The notes under the pieces were generated by a model that saw only the letters and a program-made list of their open reading frames with translations, had not been told where the DNA came from and did no database searches. Source: Cerrena zonata (Eukaryota; Basidiomycota; Agaricomycetes; Polyporales; Cerrenaceae). From it: a stretch of DNA of 64,000 bases. Shown piece after piece: positions 32,100-43,266 of this stretch. Each line of letters starts with the position of its first letter. The first letter of the stretch is position 1. The stretch covers positions 682,001 to 746,000 of the forward strand of contig JASBNA010000013.1 in NCBI GenBank assembly GCA_038087015.1, given 5' to 3'. Both the position numbers and the translations under genes were made by a program.

Positions 32100-32180
32100 T
32101 AACTAATTGAATAACTAATTGAATAACTAATTGAATAAGTAATTAAATAACTAATTGAATAAGTAATTAAATAAACTAAC
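32100..32180. repeat. 12-base tandem repeat of the AACTAATTGAAT type
   Basis: About seven units of AACTAATTGAAT and variants (AAGTAATTAAAT) begin immediately after the NCR1 stop codon. Confidence 0.93.
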
Positions 32181-32189
32181 TAAATAATG

Positions 32190-32390
32190 ACTGCAAATGG
32201 CCGCGGTGCACGGGCCTGGTTCCCGCTTTCCCGAATTGGCGGCAGTTTGGCTCTTTTGGGACCCACACGCCGCGCCTATGGGGCTAGCGAGATCCAACCT
32301 GCAATCCCCCGGGGCCCAACCTGCAATCCCGCCCCAAAACGATAATTGCTGGTGTCCCAAAAGGGAAAGGCTCGTTTTGCTAACAAAACG
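32190..32390. other. GC-rich block with direct and inverted repeats
   Basis: This block is strikingly GC-rich against an AT-rich background. It includes a repeated CCAACCTGCAATCCC word (around 32296 and 32318) and a TTTTGGGAC / GTCCCAAAA inverted pair (32253-32261 and 32354-32362). Open frames cross it on both strands but give no recognisable protein. Confidence 0.5.
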
Positions 32391-32723
32391 AAAAAAAAAA
32401 AAGCGAAAAAAAAAGCGAAATAAAAATCCACAACAAATTGAAGTCACATTTTTTTTTGTTTAGAAAACAAAAAAAAAAGAAGCACTAAAAATTTAAAAAT
32501 TTTTTATAAAACATCTCTCATTGCCGCTCGACTCTTTATCAATTGCATTTTACGCCATCACCCACTGTTTGTTAGTAGTGATTGTATAAACTATTCCTTT
32601 GAACTGCCGATAGTCCAGTGTCTGTATCACTTGTGTTATCAACATCGTGTATTTACCGGAGAGAAAAGCACTGGTAGTATAACAAAAGCCAAATTTCCCG
32701 CCCTGCCAGCCTTACGTAACTAA

Positions 32724-34505
32724 ATGTCAGCTACTTATACTTTTAAATGGTATGTAATGGAGAGGAAGAGGTATCATTGAGTGCAAAAAAAAAAAGGAGG
32801 TGCTTTGAGTATTGGTTATATTCAGTACTGGTTTGTATCAATGGATGCTAATTTCAGGACCCCTACAGGAATGACAAAATACTAACGAATATATTTATAG
32901 GCCCCAAGGCCCAAAAGAGGTTATTTTAACTGGAACTTTTGATAACTGGTCGAAATCGTTGTATTTGATTAAACAAGCCGACGCCAGTTTTGAATTGACT
33001 GCTCCTTTACCGTCCAATGAAAGTAAACTATACTATAAGTACATTGTTGATGGTGAATGGCAAGTCAATCCAAATGAAAAGACCGCTAATGATGATTCGG
33101 GAATCGAAAATAACGTTTTGGAACCATCCGATTTGGTCTGGGGCCAGTGAGTTGTCTGGAGTTGCAATCCCGGAAGCCGGGGGTTTAGCAGTCACTGGTA
33201 CCCATGCTAACTTAGATAAAAATCAAGTTAATACCACAGGTTTTACCTTCTTCCGAAGGTAAACATGCCACCGTTGCCGGTGAACCAGGGATTCATATTC
33301 CAAAAGACCCTGAAGCTTTGGCTGCTTTTGAAACTTTTGAAGGTGACGAGAAAAAATTGACTCCTGAAGAAGAAGCAATTGAAAAAAAGAAACAGAAAAA
33401 GAAGGTTAAAAGACAACAGTATAAGGCCAAAAGAAAGAGTAAGGCTGCCGCCGCTGCTGCTGCCTCCGGGTCTGCTGTTCCTGAAACAACCACCACTGAA
33501 GGTGAAACTGAACTCGAACCTACTCCTGAACCGGAATCAGTTGCTGATACTACTCTTGAGTCAAATGATAAATCGTTGGGTAAAGAGGAAAAATCAACTC
33601 TTGAAGCTGCGTCCATTGCTGGTGCCGGTGCCGCCGTCGGTGCCGCTACCGCTGGTGGGGTCGCTTTATCCAATGATGCCCATCCAAGCACTTTAGATCC
33701 AAAAGCTTTATCCCAAACTTCTCCTGAATCTTCAAAACCTTCAGATGAGTTGGTCACTGAAGAATCTTTTGAACAACCAACTACTAATAGAAATAGTATT
33801 GCTCCTGTTGCCGGAGCTAATATTCTTGATAATTCAAAACCAATCAATGATTCTGAAGAAAAGAAAGACCCGGTGGTTGCTGCCGCTAAAGAAGAATCTG
33901 TTCCTGGCATTGTTTCTAATCCGGCTGTTCCTAATGACGTTAAAGATTCTACAACTGCCCCAGCTAAAGATTCTGCTCCTGAAAAAGAAGTTGATGCTTC
34001 CCCAGTTGTTAAAAGTGAAGAACCAAAGTCCACTGGTACTGCTGCCGCTGCTGGAACTGCTGTTGCCGGTACCGCTGCTGGAACCGCTGCCGCTGCCACC
34101 TCTCCAAAATCTAAAAACCTCGCTTCTGAAGAAGAAATTGTCATTGCTCAAGGCGGTGAAGATTCTAAAAGCGTTAAAGAACAAATTGTCGCTGCTAATG
34201 GAGATGTTACCGTGGAAGAAATTCAACCTACTGAATCTGAAGCTCAAAGATTAACCGAAGAAGCCAACTTGAATAAGAAAACTCCTTCTCAATCTTCTAA
34301 GAAGTCTGCTGCTAAAACCGCTGCTCCTGCTGCTGCTGCTGCTGCTCCTGCTGCTGCTGCTGCTGCTCCTGCTAAAGATACTAAAACTGCTGCCCCAGCC
34401 AAAGATACCAAATCTACTGCTCCTTCTACTACTGAATCCGATAAAAAAGATAAGAAGAAAAAGAAGACTTCGCTTTGGTCTAAAATCAAAAAGGCCTTCA
34501 AATAA
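32724..34505 (+). CDS. CRP1: Crp1/Mdg1-like protein with AMPK-type glycogen-binding domain (one intron, two apparent frameshifts)
   Basis: Exon 1 (32724-32749) encodes MSATYTFK and part of a Trp codon. Exon 2 resumes at 32901 and keeps the frame through WPQGPKEVILTGTFDNW, a textbook N-terminus of the AMPK1-CBM/CBM48 domain found in S. cerevisiae Crp1 (cruciform DNA-binding) and Mdg1. The domain continues with LYYKYIVDGEWQVNP and ends near residue 90. The rest is low complexity, rich in Ala, Lys, Glu and Pro, with KKKQKKKVKRQQYKAKRK near residue 150 and a Lys-rich C-terminus. Single-base overcalls at 33136-33145 and 33240-33245 must be removed to join the frames, giving 542 residues. CRP1 versus MDG1 cannot be decided; many yeasts have a single gene for both. 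Confidence 0.85.
32750..32900 (+). other. Intron of the CRP1-like gene, 151 bases
   Basis: The donor is GTATGT at 32750, the branch point TACTAAC at 32880-32886 and the acceptor TAG at 32898-32900. It splits the codon for the conserved Trp (TG|G). Confidence 0.94.
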
Positions 34506-34928
34506 TCTATCTCTGACAGTTATTCCCATCACTTTTTTTGAAACTTCTTCTCGTTTTATTTACTTTTCTTTTTCGTTGTTAATTCAATGAATTGACTTGC
34601 TCTCGTCATTTTTATAATTGATTTATGGATTCATCCCTTTTTTTTTTTTTTTTTTTTACCTTCTTTTCTATTTCAAAGCATATTAATACCTCGTCTTATA
34701 ATATTTTCTTTTCTTCTTTTAGATATATTTTCATTCCATAAATACATTTTCTTTTCTCCCTTGATTAATAATTTAATAAATAGTCTATAATATTATAATG
34801 TCTACATTGTGGGGAATTACTGTAACATGCAAATTATAAAATATAAAAATATAAAATTAGAATTAGAATTCAACTATAGTACAACTTATTAATAAGAATC
34901 TTTACCTGCTAGGAAAAAAGCATACAAC
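34506..34928. other. Convergent 3' flanks with a 20-base T-tract
   Basis: Very AT-rich sequence between the CRP1-like gene and RPB12, which converge. A T-run at 34638-34657 and ATATAAAATATAAAA repeats near 34838-34860 are visible. No gene is seen. Confidence 0.6.
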
Positions 34929-35150
34929 TTAACGGGCTTCGAATTGCACCATTCTTCTGGTTCTTGCTTTATAAATAACTCTATGACCACATTCTTTACA
35001 TCTAATGGCATCAGCTTTACCCAAACTGAAAGAAGCAGCACATTGAGCGCAGTTATATTTGACACCCAAAGACTTGTTGGAAACTTGACCGTGAGCAGCG
35101 TGCGAAATGGATGCCGGGACAGAAAACCCTTCTCTTTGTGGGGAGGACAT
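34929..35150 (-). CDS. RPB12: Rpb12/RPABC4, subunit shared by RNA polymerases I, II and III
   Basis: This 73-residue protein is the small zinc-ribbon subunit common to all three nuclear RNA polymerases (also called RPC10 in S. cerevisiae, 70 residues). The first knuckle is CAQC and the second CKEC in [10 protein letters not shown] and [14 protein letters not shown]. The C-terminus RRMVQFEAR is almost invariant across eukaryotes. The N-terminus is short and Ser-rich, as in other yeasts. The ATG at 35150 is the only candidate. It diverges from the AEP3-like gene. Confidence 0.97.
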   Translation of the reverse strand: MSSPQREGFSVPASISHAAHGQVSNKSLGVKYNCAQCAASFSLGKADAIRCKECGHRVIYKARTRRMVQFEAR

Positions 35151-35431
35151 GTTTATTGGAAAGACGCTGTTGTAACAAGCACTCTGACAAGATGATTAAT
35201 GTCTTCAGATTTTCAGTTTTTTTTTCTTTCTGGTGATGATATTGGTTGGTGCACGGACCCAGAAGAATCCGAAATGGTTTGCGAACGACTTTTTTGATCT
35301 TTCGAAATGAAAAAAAAAAAAAAGCTGAAGACTCCTACTGACTTGACTTGGTTATTGAAGCTAGAGTTATGGCTATATAGAACCAATTAAGGATTGTTCA
35401 ATAGGAAAGACCAGGAATCTCAAATGACCAA

Positions 35432-37456
35432 ATGTTGTCAATCAAAGATTCGATCACACGGTTGAGTAAAGCCGTGCGACAAATTGAATCAATAACGCCC
35501 GTTAAAAGATCAGATAAGTCGAGTACCGAGTTTAAGAAGGTTGACGGGAGTAAAGAGAAGAAGGTGAGGTATAAGTCAGATCGAAGTATCCCTGTGACTG
35601 ATCTTCGGAGGTTTAAGCCATTGGCTCGAGAGTATAATCAGGGGATGTTCAAAGAGTTTTTGGAGCCATTGAATATTCCAACGTTGAAATCATTACAAAA
35701 GGAAAGAAATAGATACCCGGTGGAGAAGGCTCGAGATAACTGGAAGAGGAAGAATAACAGTGTATATGAATTCCAACTTTTCTTAGAGAATCAAGCCAAA
35801 TTTAAGAAAATGGTGGAATTATTAGTCGAGTTAACTCCCGAAGAATTGAAATCGCCAGAGAATACTAGCAATCATATTGTTTTAAAGCGATTATTGACTA
35901 AGAATAAAGAGGAAGTTTTGAATAGTAGAATTGAAGGAATACCCGAATTTTATTTTGGAGAAATACCACCAATACCTAAACCGTTAACTGCTGAAAGCTT
36001 TGAAAGATATATCTACTTTCTCACTCATCTGAAAATTTTATATAAGAATTCATCATCGTTCAAAACTGGGATAATACCTCATATATTACTTCATACTCAT
36101 AAACTTAGTAATGAAGAATATAAACCGTATCGATCAGCAAATACATTTAATTATTTGATTAAATATTTTGGATATGATAAACATCAAAGTCGATTTGCAA
36201 GAGAGTTATCATTGGCTATGAAGATAGATGGACATTCGTTAAATGTTGAGAGCATTAATAATCTTATTAGATTAGTGAAAAAGCAATCAAATATTCGATC
36301 TTTAGAAAGTTCATACAGTCGAATTTGTAAATATTTAAAGATTGCTAAATTATTAAGATTACAAGTGAATTTAACTACTTGGAATAGGGTATACGATTGT
36401 ATTGATAATACAATGTTAAAAGAAGCATTTATTCAAAGAATCATTCAAAGCAATATTCCAATTAATGAAAATTTAAGTTATAGAATACTTGATGATTATA
36501 TGAAGATTCTTGGTAGAGATAATTTACCACAAGTGATCAATTTTATTGAGCAAGATTTAAAAATCAAAGACTGGGGGCAAAACAGTGTTTTATTGAATAA
36601 AGTTTTATATTATAGTATTGTTAATTGCAAACTGAATTTAGAATTTCGAGAAATATGGGAAAAATTAATAATAAACCCCAGAACTAAAATTGATAAGGAT
36701 AGTATGAGCAAAATACTATTAGGAATGAAGCAAAATGAATATTTTAACAATGATAAAATAACTTTCATGTTAACAATTTATTGCAAATTGCAAAACAATT
36801 CAAAGTTTAATAAATTAGATACATGTCCCTACGTATTCAGGCATATAATAACCGAGATCTGTCGAATTGCTGGACCTTACGAGTTAGACAAATTAGGGAA
36901 AGTAATTAGAATTTTAGTTCATGAGGAAGCAACCAAGGAATTGGGATTACCCATAGAAGTAACCAAGTATATCAAGGAACATGTACCACCACGAAGAGGG
37001 GCATTAAGCAAGAATGATGAATTTAATTTTAAAAAGTTTATTCCTGAAGAAGTTTGCGAAAACTTTAAAATTATGAAACGGTTGATTGGATTGAGATTAA
37101 ATAGTTTTGAAGGAAACTTTATTTACTATCAATGGATAAAGTTACGATTAGATCAAAACAATGGTATAATAAAGTATCTAAGTGATTCATTAACTGAGAA
37201 AGAAATACAAGAATGGCAAATTTTGAAAAATCAATTAGTACAAATAAACTTTGACCAAGTTAGCAGATTTAAAGAACAGATTGGTGAAGTCATTAATGAA
37301 ACTATTTCAATACCTCGAGGCATTGGAACCAAGTATGAAAAAATCCAATTTGCCAAATTGAATAAATCTGAATTGAGAGATAAGCTATACCAAATAAATC
37401 AAGGGCCCAAAGAGTACTTTGAATTACAAATGAAAGAACGAGGGATAATATACTAG
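35432..37456 (+). CDS. Mitochondrial PPR-type protein, probably Aep3-like
   Basis: This 674-residue basic, helical protein has an amphipathic, basic N-terminus (SITRLSKAVRQIESITPVKR) suited to mitochondrial import. It contains a KPLAREYNQGMFKEFLEP segment and many helical pairs (for example LKILYKNSSSFKTGIIP and RDNLPQVINFIEQDLKI) that look like degenerate pentatricopeptide repeats. The overall shape resembles S. cerevisiae Aep3, which stabilises the mitochondrial ATP6/8 mRNA, but I assign this only from general pattern. There are no membrane segments. Leu is mainly TTA and TTG, as in neighbours. The frame is intact from ATG 35432. Confidence 0.6.
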   Translation: MLSIKDSITRLSKAVRQIESITPVKRSDKSSTEFKKVDGSKEKKVRYKSDRSIPVTDLRRFKPLAREYNQGMFKEFLEPLNIPTLKSLQKERNRYPVEKARDNWKRKNNSVYEFQLFLENQAKFKKMVELLVELTPEELKSPENTSNHIVLKRLLTKNKEEVLNSRIEGIPEFYFGEIPPIPKPLTAESFERYIYFLTHLKILYKNSSSFKTGIIPHILLHTHKLSNEEYKPYRSANTFNYLIKYFGYDKHQSRFARELSLAMKIDGHSLNVESINNLIRLVKKQSNIRSLESSYSRICKYLKIAKLLRLQVNLTTWNRVYDCIDNTMLKEAFIQRIIQSNIPINENLSYRILDDYMKILGRDNLPQVINFIEQDLKIKDWGQNSVLLNKVLYYSIVNCKLNLEFREIWEKLIINPRTKIDKDSMSKILLGMKQNEYFNNDKITFMLTIYCKLQNNSKFNKLDTCPYVFRHIITEICRIAGPYELDKLGKVIRILVHEEATKELGLPIEVTKYIKEHVPPRRGALSKNDEFNFKKFIPEEVCENFKIMKRLIGLRLNSFEGNFIYYQWIKLRLDQNNGIIKYLSDSLTEKEIQEWQILKNQLVQINFDQVSRFKEQIGEVINETISIPRGIGTKYEKIQFAKLNKSELRDKLYQINQGPKEYFELQMKERGIIY

Positions 37457-39401
37457 TCAGCAACCCTATCGTTAGTTTCCTCTCTGCATATATACAATAA
37501 TCACCCCATGATCCATCGAAATTGATCAATAAAATGCATTTATTATTATCAACTTAGTCTTATTTTTAGTAAAAACCCTTCGTAATCCTTTTGGACCCCC
37601 TTGTCTGAGATATTTTTTTGTAATTTTTTTCACCCTGGGAGCAACTTGAAAGATTTAACTGCAAAAAAAAAAAAGAGAGAGAGAGAGAGAGGTTATCATC
37701 AAGAGATGAGTTCCGACCCATACCCCCGAGATCCGGTCAGGTGTATCCTGTGAGGTGCATGCGTCATATGCATCCTCGGACATGTGCATGCAAAAGCTGT
37801 TTATGTATTTTCCCAATTGGGGCTGGAACGGACTCAACTCAGCATCAAAACCGGAGAAGCAGACAAAAAAACGAACCCAGTTGAAATTAGCAATAGGTGG
37901 GTTCAAGTAGACCCTATGAAGGTCAGAAAGAAAAAACGATATTATCGAAGATATTGAAATAAGGTTAGTTGCTGATACATTAATGGAGGGTTTAGTATAA
38001 TGGTTATAGCCGGAGGGAACTTCAGGGAACCTGAAGAAAAGAATCAACGGGGTAAGTCATGTAAAAGCTTAAACATAGTCAAGGGACAAAGAAGAAATAA
38101 AGCAAATTAAGTGTCTGGGTTTGTTTAGTAAATAACTCCTTTAGATTTTTTTTGTATAGAAACAATTACTTCAGCCGAAATAGATATGTAGGTTGGATAA
38201 AATATTTTTGACGACAACATGACTAAAAAGACATCTTCTTTACATGAACAAAAAAAGATGGGCCATGGTAATGAGCAGGTGTTAAATTACCAAAACTGAT
38301 TTACAAAATTGAATCAGGAATTGCTTATAAAATTTCACTTTTAAACTGGAAAATAAAAAATAAAATTTGGCCTTTATTTTTTTGGTTGTTTTAGTTTTTG
38401 CTTTTTTTGCATTTCACTCTAATATCCCAATTACCTATTTGGTTGGGGTTTTTGGGTTCAAGGATTGCTCTATTCGTTTGGTCCTTGTCTTGAATAAGTA
38501 TCTCAATCTCCCGAAGGTTGCCGTAAAAAACTTCTTTTAGTAAAACTTTATTTCAAGACATTGGAGGATTTCATATATATCGTTGGTTTGTTCCTCTGTA
38601 GTGAGGACATCAATTTAAATAAATCACAGAATCACAAATTAATTGGTAAGGCTGCATTTTTCAGTACTTGATTCAAGACCTGAAACACTCCAAGTTCATT
38701 TATATACTTCTAGTCATCCTTCATCCTTTTTCTTTATACCCGATCCTTTTCATCTGTTATTTTTGTCTATCTTCAAAGTCCTTTTTTTAGAAGCCTTTCC
38801 TAACATAAAATAAACATAAAAAAAAAAAAAAAATCACAAATCATATAGAAGAAAAAAGAAAAACCCCTTTGCTCGCCTTGCAATTAAATTAATTAAATCT
38901 TATATATACTTTATTCCATCTCCTTTTAATTCGGTGATTGTTTCTATATTGGTGTTATTCACTAGTATTTAAGGTACTAGTTCACAACATTTCAATATTC
39001 AATCCAACAATTCAATACTTGAAACTATAAAACAATCGATCAACTCATCCTTGACCAATTCAAGCTCCCTCGTTTAGTCATCTGGCACATTTGTCTTGAC
39101 AACTTTTCGTAATCATCTGTTAACTCGTTGTTTTTCTTTTTCTTTTTATACTTTTTTTTTTTTTCATCCCTTCTTATATTGTTGATCTTTCTAATTAAAA
39201 CCAGCATCTTCGGAACAACTTGTTGATTTCTTCTCCATTGTTTCGACCCGTTCTATTCCCATCAAACTCAAACCTCCTTCATATTCTTCGTCTCAAGAGG
39301 ATTATATATGTCCTTGACCTCTGATATTTGAGATCATCTAAAGAAACGGCTTTTAAAAGGCTCCAAAATAAATCAGTGAGTGAAGATTCCCAAAATAGAA
39401 A
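37457..39401. other. Long intergenic region upstream of the WSC sensor gene
   Basis: Nearly 2 kb. It contains a (GA)n run at 37675-37691 preceded by 12 A, a poly-A at about 38818-38833, and pyrimidine-rich tracts from 39120 onward that probably belong to a long 5' leader of the WSC gene. The minus-strand frame at 37655-38047 has no ATG and is not credible. Confidence 0.55.
37675..37691. repeat. GA dinucleotide microsatellite after an A-run
   Basis: Eight GA units follow A-run 37663-37674, just downstream of the AEP3-like gene. Confidence 0.95.
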
Positions 39402-40721
39402 ATGCGGCTCCTCCTACTGCTTTCTCCTTTATTACTATTATCATCATTAGCAGCTGCATCTTTGGACTACTGTTCATCTCAGAATTTGGGTTCTGATCAG
39501 ACTAGCTCTATCTACCAGTCCAATGGGAGGTGTGCGAATACTTGTTCTGGTAAAGGGTATGCCCTTGCTATAGTGCAAAATAAAAATTGTTGGTGCTCAA
39601 ATTATGTACCTGAAGATACGGTCTCTACTGATAAATGTGATAACGATTGTCCCGGTTATCCTAGTGATAAGTGTGGTGGTGATGGTTATTACGGTTACAT
39701 TTTGATTAGTACTCCCAGTGGTACTGAAGGAGGGAGTAGTGCTAGTTCTACTACTTCGTCGACTTCGTCGACTTCAACTTCTGAAAAATCTTCGGTGATT
39801 GACGTTGAAACAACTGCCCAAATTTCTGAAACCATACAAGTGACCGAGACCACTCAAATTACGCAAACTCAAGATCATTCTTCGTATGCCTCGGAAACTT
39901 CTTCTTCTTCTTCTTCTTCTTCTTCGTCAAAATCGTCAAAATCGTCTTCTTCTTCCTCTGCTTCTCCCTCGAGTTACCAACCAACCACGATTTATTCGGT
40001 TCGAACAGTTAATGGCTCTCAAACTCAATTGGTTAAAACTCAATACGTTACTGCTAATCCGACATCGAATCAAGCTTCCGCTTCGGCAACTAGTGAGTTG
40101 TCTTCTAATCCAAAAAACAAAGAAGATGATTCCAATAATAAATCTTTTTTCGATTCAAAGGGTAAAGTAGCTGGTACTTTCACTGCAGTTGGTATTGTTG
40201 TGGTTGGTCTTGTTGCTAGTATTCTTTACTGTTGTTGTTGTTGTGCTGGTGGTCGTGATGGATCTCATGATGATTTCACTGATGAAGAAAATCAATATTC
40301 TTCTGATGAACTTTCCATGAATAATGAAAAGGCTGCAGTTCCTGCTTCATTCACTAATAATGACCATTCTAAAACTCCATCAACTGTTTCTTCCACTCAT
40401 TTGAAACGTAATAGTTCAAGTAAGTCTATTCTTTCTTTATTCAGTCCTAGTGGTGCAGGAGTTGCTGGTTCTACTGCTGGTGGTATGATGGGTCGTAGTT
40501 TATCTAAAAAACGGTTGAATCCAAATAAACATTCTAGAAATGATCTGAATGCAAGTAATAATGGGAATACCAATAATAATGAAATGATGTTCCCGATTTC
40601 CGAATTCGATTCAAGATTAGATCCTCATACCATGTTCCTAAATACCAATGAATCAAATAAAACTTTGGCCGATAATCAAGACTACTCAAGAAGAATTTTG
40701 CATATAACTAATCCAGAGTAA
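39402..40721 (+). CDS. WSC-family cell-wall stress sensor
   Basis: This 439-residue type I membrane protein of the Wsc/Slg1 family detects wall stress and signals through Rho1 to the cell-integrity kinase cascade. A signal peptide (1-19, LLLLLSPLLLLSSLAAA) is followed by the cysteine-rich WSC domain (about 22-105) with paired cysteines: DYCSS, GRCANTCSGKGYA, NCWCSNYVP and the CDNDCPG / KCGGDG region. A long Ser/Thr-rich stalk, expected to be O-mannosylated, runs to about 250. One membrane segment (about 256-279, VGIVVVGLVASILY) ends in a cysteine cluster. The cytosolic tail holds Ser/Asn-rich sequence and a C-terminal YSRRILHITNPE. I do not assign a numbered WSC gene. Confidence 0.92.
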   Translation: MRLLLLLSPLLLLSSLAAASLDYCSSQNLGSDQTSSIYQSNGRCANTCSGKGYALAIVQNKNCWCSNYVPEDTVSTDKCDNDCPGYPSDKCGGDGYYGYILISTPSGTEGGSSASSTTSSTSSTSTSEKSSVIDVETTAQISETIQVTETTQITQTQDHSSYASETSSSSSSSSSSKSSKSSSSSSASPSSYQPTTIYSVRTVNGSQTQLVKTQYVTANPTSNQASASATSELSSNPKNKEDDSNNKSFFDSKGKVAGTFTAVGIVVVGLVASILYCCCCCAGGRDGSHDDFTDEENQYSSDELSMNNEKAAVPASFTNNDHSKTPSTVSSTHLKRNSSSKSILSLFSPSGAGVAGSTAGGMMGRSLSKKRLNPNKHSRNDLNASNNGNTNNNEMMFPISEFDSRLDPHTMFLNTNESNKTLADNQDYSRRILHITNPE

Positions 40722-41034
40722 TATCTTTACTTTAATTTTTCATTTCATCCAACTCTAATTCATTAATATTCATTTTGCTTTTCATTCTTTTGCCAACTCA
40801 TTCGTCATTCATTACCATTCTGTCATTTCTAAACTTTCTTCTCGTTAATCTAAATGCTGTTTTAGCATTCTTATGCTTATGATTTTCTAATTGCTTGTCT
40901 TTCCAGTCTTATAAAGTTTATATCAATCTTTTTTAATCTCGGTCATTTTTACATATTTTAACTGGTTATAATATAAATAATACCTTCTGTAAATTTCCGT
41001 TTGTAATTTCTTATATCTATTATACATATATACA
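40722..41034. other. Convergent 3' flanks of the WSC gene and YPI1
   Basis: About 310 bases of AT-rich, pyrimidine-biased sequence with CATT-rich words. No gene or repeat stands out. Confidence 0.6.
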
Positions 41035-41508
41035 TCATTTACTTTCTGGAGGTACTTTACTCATATTCGTATAATGAGGCTGTTTCTCGTAAGCATTGGG
41101 ACTTGACGACCGTTGTTTCGACTTCTTCTTCTTCTTCTTACTTCTATGACTATGATCACAGCAATCATGCTGTTCTTCTTTCCGTTCCCCATTACTACCT
41201 TCATCACCGGATGAATCACTCGAATCACTAGATGAATCACTGGATGACTCCGATGACAGCTCTCCGAATTCTCTCTGGGGGTGGAATATGCAACAAATCT
41301 TAGTCTTCTTCTTATTCATATGTTCATTATCCACAACTTCTTCGGTCCATCTTACACGAGGTTTCTTCTTCTTCTTTTTATCTTGATTAGAAGAATCTTC
41401 ACTGGGCCGGAGATGCAAAACTGGTGGTGGTTGTGGAGTAGACTCCACCGTCGTCGTTGTACTGGAAGACTCGCCTCCTCTTTGAGCCGGCGCTTGGTTA
41501 TTCAGCAT
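41035..41508 (-). CDS. YPI1: Protein phosphatase 1 regulator Ypi1 (inhibitor-3 type)
   Basis: Ypi1 is the yeast homologue of PPP1R11/inhibitor-3. It binds PP1 (Glc7) and, with Sds22, helps its nuclear localisation. The 157-residue protein is intrinsically disordered. It carries the conserved core [20 protein letters not shown] then [14 protein letters not shown] (about residues 50-85). RVRW is the RVxF-type PP1 docking motif, and CCIFHP is the family hallmark. A Ser/Asp-rich and a Lys-rich tail follow. The frame is intact from ATG 41508. Confidence 0.95.
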   Translation of the reverse strand: MLNNQAPAQRGGESSSTTTTVESTPQPPPVLHLRPSEDSSNQDKKKKKKPRVRWTEEVVDNEHMNKKKTKICCIFHPQREFGELSSESSSDSSSDSSDSSGDEGSNGERKEEQHDCCDHSHRSKKKKKKSKQRSSSPNAYEKQPHYTNMSKVPPESK

Positions 41509-43266
41509 GTTTTGTCAGCTTCAATGCTTGTAATTGGCTTCTCCTGATTGAATCATTTGTATTTGTAAGGCCAAAATAACTGAGCATTTGCCAGTGTGCA
41601 GTACAAATTGCTAATATCATGAGCTCTTTTCGCTGCCTTTTGCTCTTCCTTTCTCCAAAAGTTGCAACCTTTGTAACCCTGTATTCTCGTATTAATGGAG
41701 AATTGTAAGGGTACGAGGTGAGAATGGGAGCAACAGTTTGGCGGGGGTTAAGCTTGAGATGTACCTGTATATGCAAGGTGAAACTTTTGTAGAATGAGAC
41801 CGATTTGAAAATTTTGGTCTTGTGATTAGCATGGCCAAAAGGAAATCGTGTTATTTGCAAAGGTTTGGGGAATCTGGCTATTTTCATTTGCTCTTGATGA
41901 TGGGCGTTCTTGTGTATTGCATCAAGGGCCAAAATTCCGGAAAACGAAGACTCTGGCGAATCAAAAATAGTAGCTGTTCTCAAAAGCAGTAGATCGTTGC
42001 ATTAGCTGGATGCATTACTTGGAAAATGTCTGCATTCAAACTTTAACCCGGTTTATGTTGAACGACTTCAAAACCGGTTGGCTAATTTCATCTAGATTAG
42101 CCTAAGTTGCAAATTCCATTGCCTTACCTGAAGAAGTAAAGTTATGGCTAATCCTGGATGCAGCATATTTGTACAGGAAAACGTTTGAGTTGCCATGTCA
42201 TTACTTGGAATACTCAGGTTCATACCGGGTCGTTTCGAAGCTGGTCAGGGCTTGATCGGGTCGTTGGGTTTTTCAGAATACTGGAATGTCACCTTATGGT
42301 GGTTCCAAAAGCCTTGGGAGTAACCAGGCTTACATGGTTGCAACATTTCTCGTACGATGGAATTGCATCTGGAACAGATAATTGAGCAGGCTGCCATTCC
42401 GAGAGTGTCGGATCACTTATCCAGTTCATTGAATACATAAGTTGTCTAATGGCTCTGATATAAGCTTTCCAAGCCAGTCATTTGAGTCTTGCCTAATGCA
42501 ACCAAAATGAAGAAACAAATGACAATACCTTCATCAGCTAACAACATCTCTTTCCAAGCGAAAATCTTTCCTTTAAGATGCAATTCTAGCCTTTAACGTG
42601 TTAGCTGCAAAAAAAACTGTGATGGGAAAAAATCAAAACTTCAACTACACAAAAATTTAATGATAATTCACAAAAAAAGAAGAGTCTACAGCACGATGGT
42701 TTCCATTATGGTCTCCCACTAACGTACTCAGCATCGCTCTCAGCAGCTTAATAATTATTGATCGGACGGGTAATCATGCTTTATGCTGGATATGGCCGTA
42801 GACGTTGGTGAATTTATGCTAGACTACTATGACAACGCTTTTTTTGGAGGATAATAATGGCAAAATTTGATTTGGGGTCCGTAAATCTTGGGATATACTC
42901 ATCAGAACATATTAGAATACTATATAAGAATACTGACTCGATCTATAAATCGAATACATGTATATTTGTAAAGAAAGTAGCCAAAACCACATATCGGCAA
43001 AAATGGCTATTTCATGCAATTTATCAATCGTTTTTCTATACCAGGAAAGATCTCAATCAGCCAACTCATTGGCAAGAAGGCCATAAATGTTGTATGGATA
43101 TCCCTTTAAACTGGTGAATAAATTAATTTGGGAAGCAACTTTTTTTGCGGCATAAATACTTTTCATTGAAAAAAGGGTTAATTGAGGCTACAATTTAGAT
43201 ACATTGATATTAATTGAAGAAAATCATATATGAAACAAGGCTAGAGAAGTTGAAAAGTAGGTGAAC
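41509..43266. other. 1.75-kb intergenic region, no supported gene
   Basis: The region between divergent-facing YPI1 and the 3' end of the LINE-like ORF1. It includes a 7-base-arm inverted repeat at 42080-42102 and short frames that do not resemble proteins (42158-42385 and 42857-43117, both with ATG). If the ORF1 gene at 43267 is a LINE, ORF2 should begin here on the minus strand, but no reverse-transcriptase motif is visible. Confidence 0.5.

Larger units (their letters stand above)
32099..32723. other. NCR1 3' flank and CRP1-like promoter, with a repeat and a GC-rich block
   Basis: About 625 bases holding a 12-base repeat array, a GC-rich block (both listed) and A/T runs at 32390-32505. 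No gene is seen. Confidence 0.55.

Noticed and set aside
32151..32463. Frames on both strands over the GC-rich block
   Set aside because: GC-rich sequence has few stop codons; products have no domain and run into A/T tracts.
33293..34144. Long open frame (283 codons) on the minus strand opposite the CRP1-like gene
   Set aside because: The plus-strand frame has low-complexity Ala/Pro/Lys codons, which leave the opposite strand open by chance; the product is simple Ala/Ser repeats.
37655..38047. 130-codon minus-strand frame
   Set aside because: No ATG, contains the GA microsatellite, and has no family pattern.
41498..41983. 161-codon minus-strand frame upstream of YPI1
   Set aside because: No ATG start and no recognisable sequence; it overlaps the YPI1 5' region.
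42158..42385. 75-codon plus-strand frame with ATG
   Set aside because: No similarity to any family I know; composition is like the surrounding non-coding sequence.
42857..43117. 86-codon plus-strand frame with ATG
   Set aside because: Unrecognisable and without supporting context; kept only as a note in the intergenic entry.
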